Under the pieces are notes generated by a model. That model searched no databases and had not been told where the DNA came from. It was given only the letters and a program-made list of their open reading frames with translations. Below, piece by piece: positions 38,366-50,825 of a stretch of DNA of 62,000 nucleotides (its first letter is position 1; the number at the start of each line of letters is the position of its first letter). Made by a program: the position numbers and the translations under genes. The stretch is from Cryptomeria japonica (taxonomy: Eukaryota > Streptophyta > Pinopsida > Cupressales > Cupressaceae), in contig NC_081405.1 in NCBI RefSeq assembly GCF_030272615.1, positions 604,005,177 through 604,067,176 on the forward strand. Reading direction: 5' to 3'.

Positions 38366-39481
38366 TTAGTGATATGTAGATGGGACCACCCTCATTTCAT
38401 GAATCCAAGGACGTCCTAGCAATATGTTATATGTGAGCTCCAGGTCTAGAACTTGACAAACCACATCCTTTGTAACCGGCCGAACTCTGAGAGGTAAGGT
38501 GACAGTGCCTTTGGATGAACACTCTTCGTCATCGTATGCCTTGATGGTAATTTTGTTTGTAGCATTCACAGCTTTATCGAAATATCCCAATTGTTTAATA
38601 GTGCTCAATGTACAAATATTTAGACCTGCTCCTCCATCTATCAAGACTCGTTTTATGCAGTGTTTGTGTATGAAGGCTTCAATGTGTAAAGGTGCATTAT
38701 GCTGCTGACTTATGGAGGCGTCATCAGCTTCTGTGAATGTAAGGGAGTGTGGAATGGAAAGGTATCCCACCATGGCTTGAAACTGGTCCACGTTCAGATC
38801 AGTAAGAACAATAGTTTCTCTCAAGATTTTGTCAAGAATGGATTTATGTGCGGGGGATATGCGTAGGAGCTCAAGAATGGAGATGAGCGCGAGTGTCTTC
38901 CCTAACTGTTGTACAAGGTCATACTCAGGTTTGGTGGATGAGGAAGCGGTGTTCTTGGCTGGAGCACCTTGCAAAGTGAATTTACCTCGATGGGTTGTAA
39001 CATGACATTTAGAGGTAGGTTCGGAAGAAGATCCAACACCTTTCAGAATGATCTTTGGTCTTTGGGTAGAATTCTCAGGTGTTATGTCCTTGATGATAAT
39101 GGTAGAGACATAATTGTCCATCGAGATGTGATTGATAGTTGAATCATAGTTATAGGACGCTCTGGTATAGTTGGTCTGATCATCTATGGCTGCAGCTTTT
39201 CCCTTGTCATGCTTTGGGAATTGTTCCTTAAACATTTCATGTTCTTGATTGGCTGAGTGTCCTTCAATTTCAATGTCACCTCTATCAATGAGATCTTGTA
39301 TGATGTTCTTCAGTCGATGGCAATTTCCTGTCTTATGATCCTTGCTCTTATGAAATTCACAATATTCATCATCATTCCACCAATTTGGTTTCACCTTTGG
39401 CTCATATGGAGGAAAATCTGGAATAGTGATTACCTTGTTTGCCACTAGCTTTTTGAAAACTGACTCAAGTGGTTCTCCCAA
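38366..39481 (-). pseudogene. E2 gag tail and retropepsin-like protease
   Basis: The piece starts with a zinc-knuckle-like stretch (EYCEFHKSKDHKTGNCHRLK, about 39,365-39,305), the normal end of gag, then a spacer and the protease. The active-site region reads KRVLIDGGAGLNIC near 38,630, with DGG where most retropepsins have DTG or DSG. The C-terminal YNILLGRPWIHEM block is intact. It ends STYH and TAA at 38,366-38,368; E1 has a TAG at the identical codon. The protease would mature the gag-pol polyprotein. Whether the unusual DGG is functional in this clade cannot be judged here. Confidence 0.85.
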
Positions 39482-39496
39482 TGGAGTGTACTTCCT

Positions 39497-41209
39497 TCAT
39501 GATTTGGAAGTTGTTTGAGTATTCACCTGATTGTTTATAGAGCTTGATTTGGAAAAAATGATTTTGGGTTGTACTGAATTGGCGCCAACAACACCATCAT
39601 TGACTGTGTTCTTGTTTTTATTCCAAAATCTTGGCTTATCTTTTCCTTTAAAGTCATCTTTGTTTTCCTTGAATATCTTAATGACTCCTTGTTCAATTAG
39701 GACCTTTTCTGTCGCTAATCCTTTTTCAATGACATCCTTGAAGGTGGACAAACAAGCTTTCCTTAGATCATAGCCAATGTCTTTGTTAACATTTTGGGTG
39801 AACATCTCTACCATTTGTTTTTGTGGAATTTCACAAGAGCATCTATTGGCTAGATTCCTCCATCTTTGTAAAAATTATGCAAAAGACTCTCCCTCTTTTT
39901 GCTTGGTGTTGCACAAGGTAGTGACTGATATGTCTGTCTTTATGTTGTAGGAGAAATGTTGAATAAATGCCTCTGTTAAGTCACCCCATGACTTAATACT
40001 AGGTGGAAGTTGGGAGAACCATTCCATAGCTTGATCACCTAAGCTTTGTGGGAATAATCTCATCAAATATGTCTCTTCTGCTGCTACCTCAATGCAAGCT
40101 GTGAAAAACTATCTTATGTGTGCCTTAGGATCTCCTTTTCCTCTATACTTATCAAACTTAGGCATCACAAAGTGTGTAGGAAAAGGAGGCATTGGAATGC
40201 TCTTGTCAAATAGATAAAGACATATGTCTCTCATTGTGTATGTTGGCTTTGATGTATTTATGTCCTCCATTTTCTTTTGTAAGTCCCTGATTTGTTGTTC
40301 CAAATTGCTCTTAGGTGGAGATCGAATTCATGGACCATACCCCATGCTTGAGGCACCAATTGGAGGAGGAGCATGTTGCATATATAGATGATATTGATCA
40401 TACACATGTTCATATGGAGGAGGTCTATAATGATGTTGCGTATATGGACCACTTGGTATAGATTCGTGTTGAGGAACGAAATATCTGCTTTGTCCATGTA
40501 TACCATACTCTACAGGAGTGTCATGAGTTTTTTCTAGTGTGTTGTCCCCAAATTTGACACAGGGTTTCCTTGTGTCCAAATTTTGAGCATGCCTTTAGAT
40601 ATCCAATTGCTTTGGTGGTTGATCCTTAGCATTGATATGTGATTGAGCATATTTTTCTGCATAAGACTTCCATAATGGTCTATGAAGAGTATCATATGCT
40701 TGACCATGTGTGTATGGGACCTCTGGTTTTTGAAACAAAGATGATGGTGATTCAGGTACAAGATGTGGTCCTCTATTGCCTCCACTATTAGGCCTCCTTT
40801 GATCCATGTTGGAGTGAGATTGTTGCAAAGGTCTATGTTCCATTATTTGAGACATGTCAAAATCATGAGGGATCTTGCCTCCACTTTGTGCCATCACTTG
40901 TAAAAAGTATTGTCTATCTCTCCTCATTATTTCCTCAACCAATTGATTGAAATGGGGATCCATAATGGAGTCTTCCACTTCTACTGAATGTATTGAAATG
41001 TTGTCCATATTGTCATTGTGTGTATCATTGTTGTTTGTAGTGTCCATGTTCTCAACATTTGGAATGTTTCTATAGGCATCCATGTTAGGTAATGTAGTAT
41101 GATCAAAATTGAAAAAGATATCATTGTCATACTCATAAGAACTCATGTTTGGGGACTCTTGAGCCTCTTTAGCTTCTCTCCTAGATTTTTGGGAACGGGT
41201 TTCAACCAT
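39497..41209 (-). pseudogene. E2 gag (capsid)
   Basis: The frame opens at an ATG as MVETRSQKSRREAKEAQ, a start typical of plant Tat gag proteins. A disordered Asn/Asp-rich region follows, then helical segments. The capsid-homology region is clear at 40,066-39,875: MRLFPQSLGDQAMEWFSQLP, then SIKSWGDLTEAFIQHFSYN (Retrotrans_gag type). Stops interrupt it at 40,595 (TAA), 40,328 (TGA), 40,109 (TAG), 39,875 (TAA) and 39,497 (TGA), always in the same frame. The surrounding residues suggest former Gln or Arg codons (for example stop-FFTACIEVAA, A-stop-FLQRWRNLA). It would form the particle that packages element RNA. Confidence 0.9.
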
Positions 41210-43441
41210 GAACTAGGTATTGACCAAGATGTGTGAGACTAGATGAAAATGGAAAGAATATGGAAGACCAAGAGTTGGATGGAATGTAAATGAATCTGAG
41301 GTTTACTTGCAATGTCCAAAGTGTAAGACCAAGTATGTATGTGGTAGAGTAGGTGTGGCTTCCAAAGAGATGATAGTTTCTCTTGATGAGGTAAGTTGAC
41401 CTTGACTCTAAGTAAGACCAAATGAGACCCAAAGGTCATAGACCTTGATGAGGGACCACTTGGCAAAATGTTGTTGTATGTAGTGTGTTGACAAAATATG
41501 ATGAGGACAAGCAAGTGACCTTTTAACTCAAGTTTAGACAAGTGTGAATGTAATGTAAGGTGTAAAGCAATGATGGACTTTGTGAGACCCAAAGACAGGT
41601 TGAATGCTAGATGAAACCCTGGAGAAATAACCTAGGAAGCTCAAGAATTCTGAAACTGATTGTGTTTGTTTGCTGGACTGTAAAAGTTTTTCATTCTGAA
41701 CATAGACGTGCCTGTATACTGTACAAACACGATTTCTTGACATAGACATGGTTCTGTTTAACACAGACGTGAGTCTGAGATTTTGTAAATGCAATGTGGA
41801 TTCTGAGAACACAGACACGTTTCTACCCTTCACAGATGCGGTTATACGACACAGACACTATTATGTCAGACACAGACGCGTTTTTGCAAAATTTGTGCAA
41901 TTTTTTCCAATTCGTGAAGTTGCTTTGTTGTGACCAAATCTGAATGTTTGACTATTTTTCCGTGACAAGATGACATAGTGTTGATGAGGACTCAATGTTT
42001 GCAAGTGTCTAGACAAAAATGACTCAAAGAAAAGTGTGTTGTTTGATGTAAAATTGTTTTGCATACACTTGAAGACACAAAAGACACAATGTTTTTTTGT
42101 TTGGTCTTGAATGTTTGAATGTTTAAAATAAGTCAAGCACAATTCTTATGGCTGACCAAGACAATAGTTGTTGATCCCACATGAGGTTTTACCCTTGAGG
42201 CTACGCTATTCAAAGCGGATACTTAGATGCTTGACCCCATTGGCTCCACCCTCAGCACTCACTTCTCGGGGTAGCCAAGCATCAGTCCCCACAGAAACTC
42301 CTTGTGGCAAACTTTGTATCTCTACTAAGAACTATATGTGTGTGGGCCGCTACCAGAGGTCTGACCTCCTGCCCCAACAACTAGAAGGATTTGGGCTTCT
42401 AAAACAAAAAGGTGCTAGTAAGGGCATCCACTTGTGTGGCCATACATGCAGCACTTTCAGCTCTGTAAATACAGAAGGCTCCCAGCTGGTAGGGGTTACG
42501 CCCTACAAATGATCAAATAAATTTGATCAAACGGGTTTATGGGAGACATAGTGTCGGTATGAACTAATTAGCACACGTTATCCATAGTTTTCACCATGAA
42601 TATAGTTATTTATAGTGGTTTGGAAGAAGATGGCTTTTCTTTTGCTACCACTTGGGTCGTTCTCTCCTCACTAGTAGTCCTAATGACCACATAGAGAGAC
42701 ATGCCCTCTAAAGATTAAACAAAAACAGCCTATTGCTCAAGACACAAAAGACAATGATTCAATTTTAGTGCACCAATTGAAGTGTTTGCTAGTCTATGAA
42801 AACAAGGCACACAATAAAAATCCAAAACCCTTGCCAAGGACCTGCAACAAAGAGTTGTTAGTAATTTGGATGGTTTCAAATGATCACCCCTTCCTGCAAG
42901 CACACAAGTTAGGTAAATTTTTTGATCCAAAAGACTTTGTGAAATGGGGGCCTTCGATAAAGATTTTGCTTTCAAGAAAAACTGCACCAATTTCGTTAGC
43001 TAGATTTGAATATATTAGCTCAAAATAAACCAGATCTGAAAAACTGAATGACTAAAAACTTGAATCAATGAAAATCCAAAATGCAAAATAAGTGTACATA
43101 GATGCGGTTACCATAAACACAAACATGACTTTTGGACGCAGACGTGCCTGAAAATCACACAGATGCGGTTCCGAAACGCAGACGCGGCTTCTGGACACAG
43201 ACGTGCCTAAAAATCCCACAAACGCGATTAGGGAACATAGACGCGATTTCTGGAATCTGCAAAAAAAAAAAAACTGTTGAGGGTGCAGACACAATCCCAG
43301 ATGTCGCAGACGTGGCAGAAAACCAAAAACGTGATCCGAAAGTATGCAGACGTGAAAATATCGAAATGTTGTCGAAAATGTCAGATCTGCAACTTCAAAA
43401 CACCAAATTTGCAACAAGGATGTTAAATGCAAAAGGGACAA
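41210..43441 (-). other. E2 5' leader with two cagacgcg minisatellite blocks
   Basis: The leader of 2.25 kb lies between PBS and gag. It contains plus-strand cacagacgcg-type repeats at 41,700-41,890 and 43,090-43,345, with core (c/a)agacg(c/t)g. Between them is a GC-richer block around 42,170-42,500 (gccgctaccagaggtctgac, with a possible structured element) and homopolymer A near 43,261. No ORF is supported. The same repeat core in opposite orientation occurs at 27.64-27.93 kb. Confidence 0.8.
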
Positions 43442-43464
43442 GAGTCCCATTGGGCGTGCCAAAA
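43442..43464 (-). promoter_or_regulatory. E2 primer binding site region
   Basis: On the minus strand the LTR end is followed directly by TTTTGGCACGCCCAATGGGA. It has the position and general form of the Tat-lineage PBS and parallels the sequence beside the LTR at 13.03 kb. The tRNA was not identified. Confidence 0.6.
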
Positions 43465-44267
43465 TGTATATGGTGAAAATGGATACAACAATGTTGAAAG
43501 ACTAAATGAATTCAACCACAAAACCCTAGCCTAACAACAACAAAGATCCACCATAACATATGAAGATTACCTAAGACAATGCAAATCAAATGAAATCACA
43601 AAGATTATACCATCACATGTCCAATAGGGTTTTGGATCTCCATTCTTCCTATCTCCATTGATCTTGCTTGATATATTTGCTCTCAGATTTTATGTGTGCA
43701 CAAGAGCTCAACAAAGAGCGGAAATGTGGTTGCACGTAGGCTTGATCACATATGAAAGTGCAAAAACGTAGTGTATTCGAGTCGTAAGCGGGGGTTGAAT
43801 GCATAGTGAGTTATTTAGGGTCTCATAATGAAGGAAGCATCTCCTTATATAGAAGACACTATAAGAAATAGAGGGATAAGATTGAGAGGTGTAAAAGAGG
43901 TCGGCTATGATTAGAGGGTATGTAAAGAAAATAATAAAATAATAAGAGGGTAGGTAGTGTATGAATTAAGAGATGAATGACATGTGTCATGGGTAGAAAA
44001 GGTTAATGAATTAATTAAATAAATAAAGATTTATTTAATTAATAGAGGAAGTGAGATCAATTAAATAAATAAGATATTTATTTAATTTAGGAAAAGGGTA
44101 ATTTAAATAAATAAATGTATTTATTTAAATGAGAAATAAGGCTAGAAGAGGATTAATGAATTAATTAAATAAATAAATATTTATTTAATTAATAGAAGAA
44201 TTAGGCTTAGATAATTAAATAAATAAAATATTTATTTAATTAGACGTGACAATTTTAGGTGTCTACA
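43465..44267 (-). mobile_element. E2 5' LTR (803 bp)
   Basis: The minus strand starts TGTAGACACCTAAAATTGTC and ends ACCATATACA before the PBS. The TATA box (CTATATAAGG on the minus strand) is at 43,843-43,852. The U3 part (43,985-44,245) contains five dyads of the attaaataaataaa/tttatttaat type. Boundaries are supported by homology to the solo LTR at 54,971-55,676. atctc at 44,268-44,272 would be the right target duplication; its partner is not found. Confidence 0.88.
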
Positions 44268-45340
44268 ATCTCCTATACTATAATGAAGACGTAGCATGAT
44301 AGACTAGTTGTCATCAGAGTAGCCCAAATTTGGAACCCAAATCTAACTTAATCCCATTTGCACATATCTTGAAATAAAGAAAAAAACTATTGAATACACG
44401 TGTCTATAGATCTTATATAGCTTTTAAGATTCCTTAGTTTGATTCTAGTAATAATAATTTGCATAAATTTATATCTTCACTTGATTTGGTTGTAGGCCCA
44501 AACTAAATTCATCTTTGATATATTATGCTCGTATAAAGGTTTCAATCATATATAAGCATTTTACTTTTGTTGTCCAAAAAAGACAAACATGCCAAATTCA
44601 TTTGAAAGTGTTGTATTCTCAACATGATTAGAGGATTGTGCAAGCTTACCTTTGTGTAGTAAAGCACTTAAAAACATACACCTTTAGTGGATAATATAGT
44701 TGTGTTTGAGTTCCTAATATCACAATGCTCAACATGTGATCCCATATAGTTCCCTTATTTCATAGAAGAGTTACTCGGTAGAGTCTTTTCTTTTATTCGC
44801 TAAGCAGTGGCATGAATTTTTCACATGAACATTTGAGCAATGTGCTCAACAACATCTTTCCTTCAAACATCATATGTATGGAATGCTTGAATTTATGCAT
44901 ACTTATCTAGTGTATCTCTTATAACAACACTTGTTTTAATTGCTTAGAAGTTCTTCTTAATGTTTATAAATAAAAATTGATGATGCTCAAAGCTTAGATT
45001 CAACCTATTGATTTTAGAATGCCACTCGCTATTCTCCACACAAAACAACATGACATGCCATGATGACAACTTGGATGACAAGACATTCATTTTTTATGAC
45101 ACAACATGAAAGGACCGATTTTAGAATGTCTAAGTTGAAACCTACTTATTATTAATAATGCTAAATAACTATTAGATAATTATTCATTAGGTAAATTATT
45201 AATCATTGATTATTTACCTACTCATTAATTAGATAATTATTTGATAAATTGATAAGTTATTAATCATGAATTATTTACCTACTTATTAATTAGATAATTA
45301 TATAATAAGTTGGTAAATTATTAATCATATTCTTTCATCA
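44268..45340. repeat. Long direct repeat, copy 2 (1.07 kb)
   Basis: Counterpart of 26,187-27,216. It starts at the very base after the E2 LTR and ends near 45,330 at attattaatcatattctttc, where copy 1 instead enters the insert. It has an extra unit of about 64 bp near its end (gaattatttacctacttatt type). No coding signal. Confidence 0.9.
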
Positions 45341-46969
45341 TTATTAAATTATTAAACAGTCCAGAAAATAGACAATACAATAATTGACATGTTTTCTAGC
45401 CTACCTTGACTAGATAGTACATTATATAAAACTTTCTTGTTTTTTAATATGCTCAATCCGCATAGGTGCTAACATACCTAGACAAATAGTACATTGTCCA
45501 AAACTTTCATGTTTGTTAACATGCCCAATACAGTCCGCATGTGTAAAAAACCTTCGTTGTTTTTATTACGAGAAAAATCCTCTTTCATAAGTTTAAGAAT
45601 GTTAAAATTGCACAAAAAATGCCTCACATGTCAATTGAACAGATTTGAAAAGAACAAAATTTGTTACACTATCTTTTAAAAACTCTAATATGTTCCCCGA
45701 TAACATTACAAACCCCAGTAACATTACAAAACCCTATTTTAGAATTAGAAAACTCCTCTTCTATAGTTCCTAACCTCAATAACCAATTGACAAAACATAT
45801 TGGACCAATATACATACCTGTTAAAAGGACACCACCCGACCGCTCATGAACACATGCACGCAGCGAACTACATTGTCAAATCATAGAAAACAATATTACA
45901 TAAAGCAAATGGAAAAAAAACAGGATTTAGAAAAAAAACACGTAAGTTAATGGCCATGAAACAATAGGATTTTTAAAAAATTACTTGAACCACTTACCAC
46001 CCATCTCTACAACTCATTAGTACCTATTTTACACAGAGAATACCACTCTATTGTTATTAAAATTTACCGAGTATGAGAGCCAGTCACAGGAGGAATGAAA
46101 CAAAATTCATCTGGCTTGTGCAATCAAACGAAAAAAGTAAATTTTGATAAATTTGAGAGGAATGAGGACTCTGCAAAAAATCACCAAGACACTTTGCCTC
46201 TGAAAAATCCTATGGCACCCCCCACAACCCATAACTACATATAGCTTCCTTCACCACTCCAACAGATGGTCAACATGCAACAAGGCATCACATTTTTCAT
46301 CAAGCAATTTTGTTGGCTCCCCAAATGGTGACCTCGATCTTGACATTATAAAAAATATATTTCCTCTTTTAGATATTTCATTCCTGTCCATGTCGAGAAA
46401 TGATTCTGTTGGTTTCTATTTTAATTTTTTCTGGTGTCCCCTTCCCTCCTCTCTTCGTCAAGAATCAGTCTTAAATAACACACATTAAACAACATATTAC
46501 GTTTAGAGAGTTTTAATCAATTTTATGTACCATTCCATCGTAAGCAAATCCTCCACATTATGTCAGAAAAAACGTGCCATCTTGTTATCTCGTCCCTTTC
46601 CCACAGGGCCATGGCATGGTCATTTCTTTTTTCTATGCAGAATAGCCAGTGGTGTCAATCTATAACTTAAAAGACTAAAAGCGAGTTCCGTATCTTTTTT
46701 GTTTAATGTGTTACAGTTGTAATTTGGAAAGGAGGAAAAGGTCCCGAGGACAAACAAAGTTAATTGTTCATTGTTCGCCACTTTGGAGACGTCGATCCTG
46801 AAAAGAAGCTTTGCAACAGCCTAACTTTTAGGTACCATTTTCTTAGGGTCACAACTTTTTCTACTTTACTAATCTGTCCGACTGTCACTGCAATATAGTG
46901 TGAGAAGCACCTGACACTAGTCCATGTTCTGCTTCCCATAATTGAAGAGAGAGAATCCGACACAAATCA
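45341..46969. other. Intergenic DNA without recognised features
   Basis: AT-rich sequence with short ORFs at 45,494, 45,661 and 46,760 that show no motif. aacattacaaa(c/a)ccc(t/c)a-type phrases repeat around 45,705-45,735. Nothing supports a gene. Confidence 0.4.
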
Positions 46970-46989
46970 CCATGTTCAGGGCCTTCATT

Positions 46990-47500
46990 GTTTCAAATAA
47001 ACAAGATATAGATTGTGTCATGTCTTGTATGTGCAGGGCCTTGATTTGATGGCGCTATGACCTTATTTAAGGCTTTTTCCCTTAAAATATGAAGAATATA
47101 TTTTTTAATAATTTATTAAAATTATATTGCCATAAATATTTTAGATCTATTTGATCTCAGTTTAATTAGTTTATATTGTTTTTTCTAAACAAGATACCAG
47201 TTTTATCAAGTTTTGTAGATGCGGGGCCTTTGATTTGATGGTGTTGTCGTCTTATTTAATGCCCTTTTCCTTGAAATATGATCAACTTTTTTGGGAAGAT
47301 TGTATTTAAAAAAACTTATTGGTATAAATATTTTAAATATATCTAATATCAGTTTAATTAGTTATATATCTTTTACTTTTGGCATTATTCTTTTTGAGAA
47401 GATTCTATTTTTTAATAATTTTTTTAATTATATTGTTATAAATATTTTAAATATCGATTTAATATAGTTTAATTAGTTTATATTATTATATTTCTATTTA
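46990..47500. repeat. Degenerate tandem repeat of about 185 bp, 2.5-3 copies
   Basis: Copies begin near 47,022 (gtatgtgcagggccttgatt) and 47,208 (gtagatgcggggcctttgat). The common tail (ataaatattttaaatatat, then cagtttaattagttatat) recurs around 47,135, 47,325 and 47,440. Copies are diverged, so the expansion is old. Confidence 0.6.
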
Positions 47501-47645
47501 ACTATTGGTCAAAGAAAAATATTTATTAAGACTACATTATTATTATTATAATATTATATTTTTATTTTATTTTATATAGGGACACTTTCAACCCCTCATA
47601 ATTCATAATATTATTTCTGATCTATTATTATACTATTATTTTATA

Positions 47646-48150
<505 letters not shown>

Positions 48151-49499
48151 ATGTGTAATACGTATTCTTTAATTAATTGAAACCAATAGATTTCCTTTCA
48201 CATAATATTGGTCTTATTTGATTCTTTACTAATTTTTTAACATTTAAAATTTGCTTCAATATTATTTTTATTTTCACTTAATTAATATCTAAATTATTTT
48301 CTAATTGTTAAATCTATTTTTAAATGTAAAAAGATTTATAAATCCATCTTATTTTTAAATAAAATATATAAATGAAGCAACATACAAGTAACAACAAGAC
48401 AATCAGAAAATTATAATTTGTATTTAAAAAACAAAACAAATCATGGGTAGACCACAACGACAATAAATATACCAAAGACTCTTGGATAAGTAATAAGATT
48501 TTGATGACTACATATCTTGAAGTTGCTAATTACTTTTAAGGAAAGTTTGTTAAAAGGTTTTAGAGAAACAAAACAACATACAATGCTAAACATCTCCCAT
48601 ATAATTGAGAGAATTTTAAGCTAACTTGTCTATTTACCTGTTGTGATATTGATAAAGTATTTTTGTATTGATCAAAACAAAATAAAATACAATAAAAATA
48701 AATAACAATCCAAGGGCTGACTGCAAAGAAGAGAATACTACATGAAAAATTCTTACCTATTGAAACAATAAGCTCACTAAACATGACAACTATATACATG
48801 ATAAATATAAGATCATTTAACATTTACACACAACAATATACATGAAAGCTATGGGCAACAAGGAAGATACACAATATAGAAATAATAATATGAACACTAT
48901 ACATAAAAGCTATGGTCAACTTCAACCATCAAGGGACCACATCAAACTTGAAACTTGAGGAACTTATGTAGTTTTTTGACATATTTAGTCTCTCCATCAT
49001 GAAGTTATAAAAACTGATATTTGATCTCATCCAGGTATCTACTATGTCTACCACCATTTCTCTAATCAATCTTCAACTGTGAACATAATAAAATGAGTTG
49101 GAACATGAGATATTCTATTGTTCTCAGTAAAATAATAAAATATATAATTCTTGATTCAAAATATGGTGAGAAAATATTGCTTGACATCTAATTTTTGACT
49201 ATTGAGGTCTCTTTATCTAGTTGACTTGGAGCATTTTGTTTTAGTACTAACTCACTTTTTTGTGTGTATTTTATCTTTGATTATCTTTGTTTAGATTTTT
49301 TATCTTTATCTTATTTTGTGTGTCCTTCAATGTGATTGTGCATGTTAAGATCCTAAGATTTGGGGCTTGATTCCTTAAAATTAGTGATGTCTTATCTCTT
49401 TGTGAAATTTTGTTTCTAGTTGCTCCTTTATCTCTTCCTCGTCTTTCTACTTTGCCATGAATATTTGCATAGGCTCATGCTATCATTAAAGTGGAGGAT
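48151..49499. other. AT-rich intergenic DNA
   Basis: Nothing recognisable. The 87-codon minus-strand frame at 48,560 has no motif. Sequence becomes T-rich near 49,240-49,330. Confidence 0.35.
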
Positions 49500-50330
49500 A
49501 AATGTAGAATCATAAGTTGTATCTCAGTACAATTCACACCACATTCTTGTGCCCCTAATTTAACATGTCCCATCGTACTTCTCCCCTTGGTCTGTTTGAG
49601 CCCATTTTACTCCAAATCTGATGTCACCTAGTTACATGGCTATGTGGAACCCATCCTAGTACTATTCCCTCCTAAACCCAACCTTGTTTGCCTATTCTAG
49701 GAGGACAAGGGTGCTTGGGGTGCCCCTATCCAGACCCCAATTTAAATAGGTTAGGGTACTTTCCCTCTTTGATGAGTTTTGGTCCTTGTGCCTCAATGTG
49801 ATCATTGAAGGACAGACTAATCGGTACATTACTAAGAAAACCTCTATAAATACATCCTATCAATTCATTTTGACATCCAAATATATATCCCAATATTTGT
49901 GCATTCATTACAAATTCATCATCAAGCATTTTCAAGAATTCAAAGTAGCACTTCATCCCACCATATTCTTCAAGTATCATGGAGAAAATCACATCAATCT
50001 TCATGCAAAAATGTGTGCTTGATTAGGTCATTCATGTTCATCAAATGTCAATTCATGTTGTTACATCAATACTTGTGATCACATCTAAAGATAATTTCAT
50101 CATCAACTTCAATCAATCATTGTAGATCTAAGGTATATCATCCAACATTTACTTTAGCATTTACATTTCCTAGCCCAAGTCAATTTGAAGGTTAATTCCT
50201 AAACTAAGATTTGAACTAAGGCAAACAGCCATCAACAAACCTATTTTTTTCTTTCTATGCGCATAAAATTATTTTAGGAGCTACGTGCGAGGAATTAGAC
50301 AAAGAAAACGATGACAATTAGACTCAACTT
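49500..50330 (+). mobile_element. LTR/leader-like block related to the 28-kb region
   Basis: A TATA box (tataaata) lies at 49,845-49,852, followed by an A/C-rich leader with cattcattacaaattcatca and catcaagcatt phrases. gatttgaactaaggcaaa near 50,207 recalls gtttgactaaggcaaa at 28,987, and the GC-rich aagggtgcttggggtgcccc near 49,707 recalls the minisatellite at 29.13 kb. agctacgtgcgaggaattag at 50,279 recurs diverged at 61,875. Together this suggests a solo LTR or leader of the same family as the 27.98-kb block. Boundaries are unknown. Confidence 0.4.
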
Positions 50331-50825
50331 TTCAAGGTGCAAAAAATGGAGGACCAAGATGACCGACTCTCTTCAATCCTAAGAATTTATGATGACTCGC
50401 TAACACTGGATTATGTGTGTCATATTGATCCAAAAAATATCAATTTTGTTTTCCCTTAATATTCAGAGGACCAAAGTGACCTGCTCCCCTGATCTCAATG
50501 ATTTTGCCTAAACTTTTTGCCGCATGTTTTGATCTATTTTCCATCCTAAGATGTAGGTTTATAGCTCTACATGATATCTAAAATATTTTGTTATTATTAT
50601 TTATGTCATTTTCTCATTGTTTGTCCTTGATCTAGCATTACAATTTAACCCTAATTCTAATTCAATTTCAACTCAAACAAGGAGGACTACAAGATCCGTA
50701 TTCAACCCTTTTAGGATTGGATCAATCAAATTTAATTCATTCCTTAATGTTTGGTGGGCCCATAAAAATAGTGGCTTTATTAACCTAATTGTTGAAGTCC
50801 TAATTTAAACACCTCACAAAAGAAT
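50331..50825. other. Unassigned, possible leader continuation
   Basis: Contains gacgactctct-like and taggatgtagg phrases and a 63-codon frame at 50,617 without motif. Possibly the continuation of the LTR/leader-like block to its left. Confidence 0.3.

Larger units (their letters stand above)
33680..44267 (-). mobile_element. Ty3/gypsy Tat-lineage element E2, 3' LTR missing
   Basis: Reading the minus strand: 5' LTR (44,267-43,465), PBS, leader of 2.25 kb, then gag, protease, G-patch, linker, RT, RNase H, a second archaeal-type RNase H, and integrase. The dual RNase H is the hallmark of the Tat lineage. All open pieces from the gag ATG (41,209) to the integrase end (33,680) share one reading frame, about 2,510 codons, without a frameshift. 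Fifteen internal stop codons break it, so it is inactive. The LTR family recurs as a solo LTR at 54,971-55,676. The 3' LTR is absent at the expected place, and the 3' end gives way to the region that carries the converging PMD gene. Confidence 0.93.

Noticed and set aside
42170-42500. Possible structured RNA or gene in the GC-richer block of the E2 leader
   Set aside because: The 114-codon frame has no motif and lies between PBS and gag; it is more simply leader sequence.
26187-45340. The 1-kb direct repeats as LTRs of one giant element
   Set aside because: They lack TG...CA ends, no PBS or polypurine tract adjoins them, and a separate LTR is well defined at 43,465-44,267.
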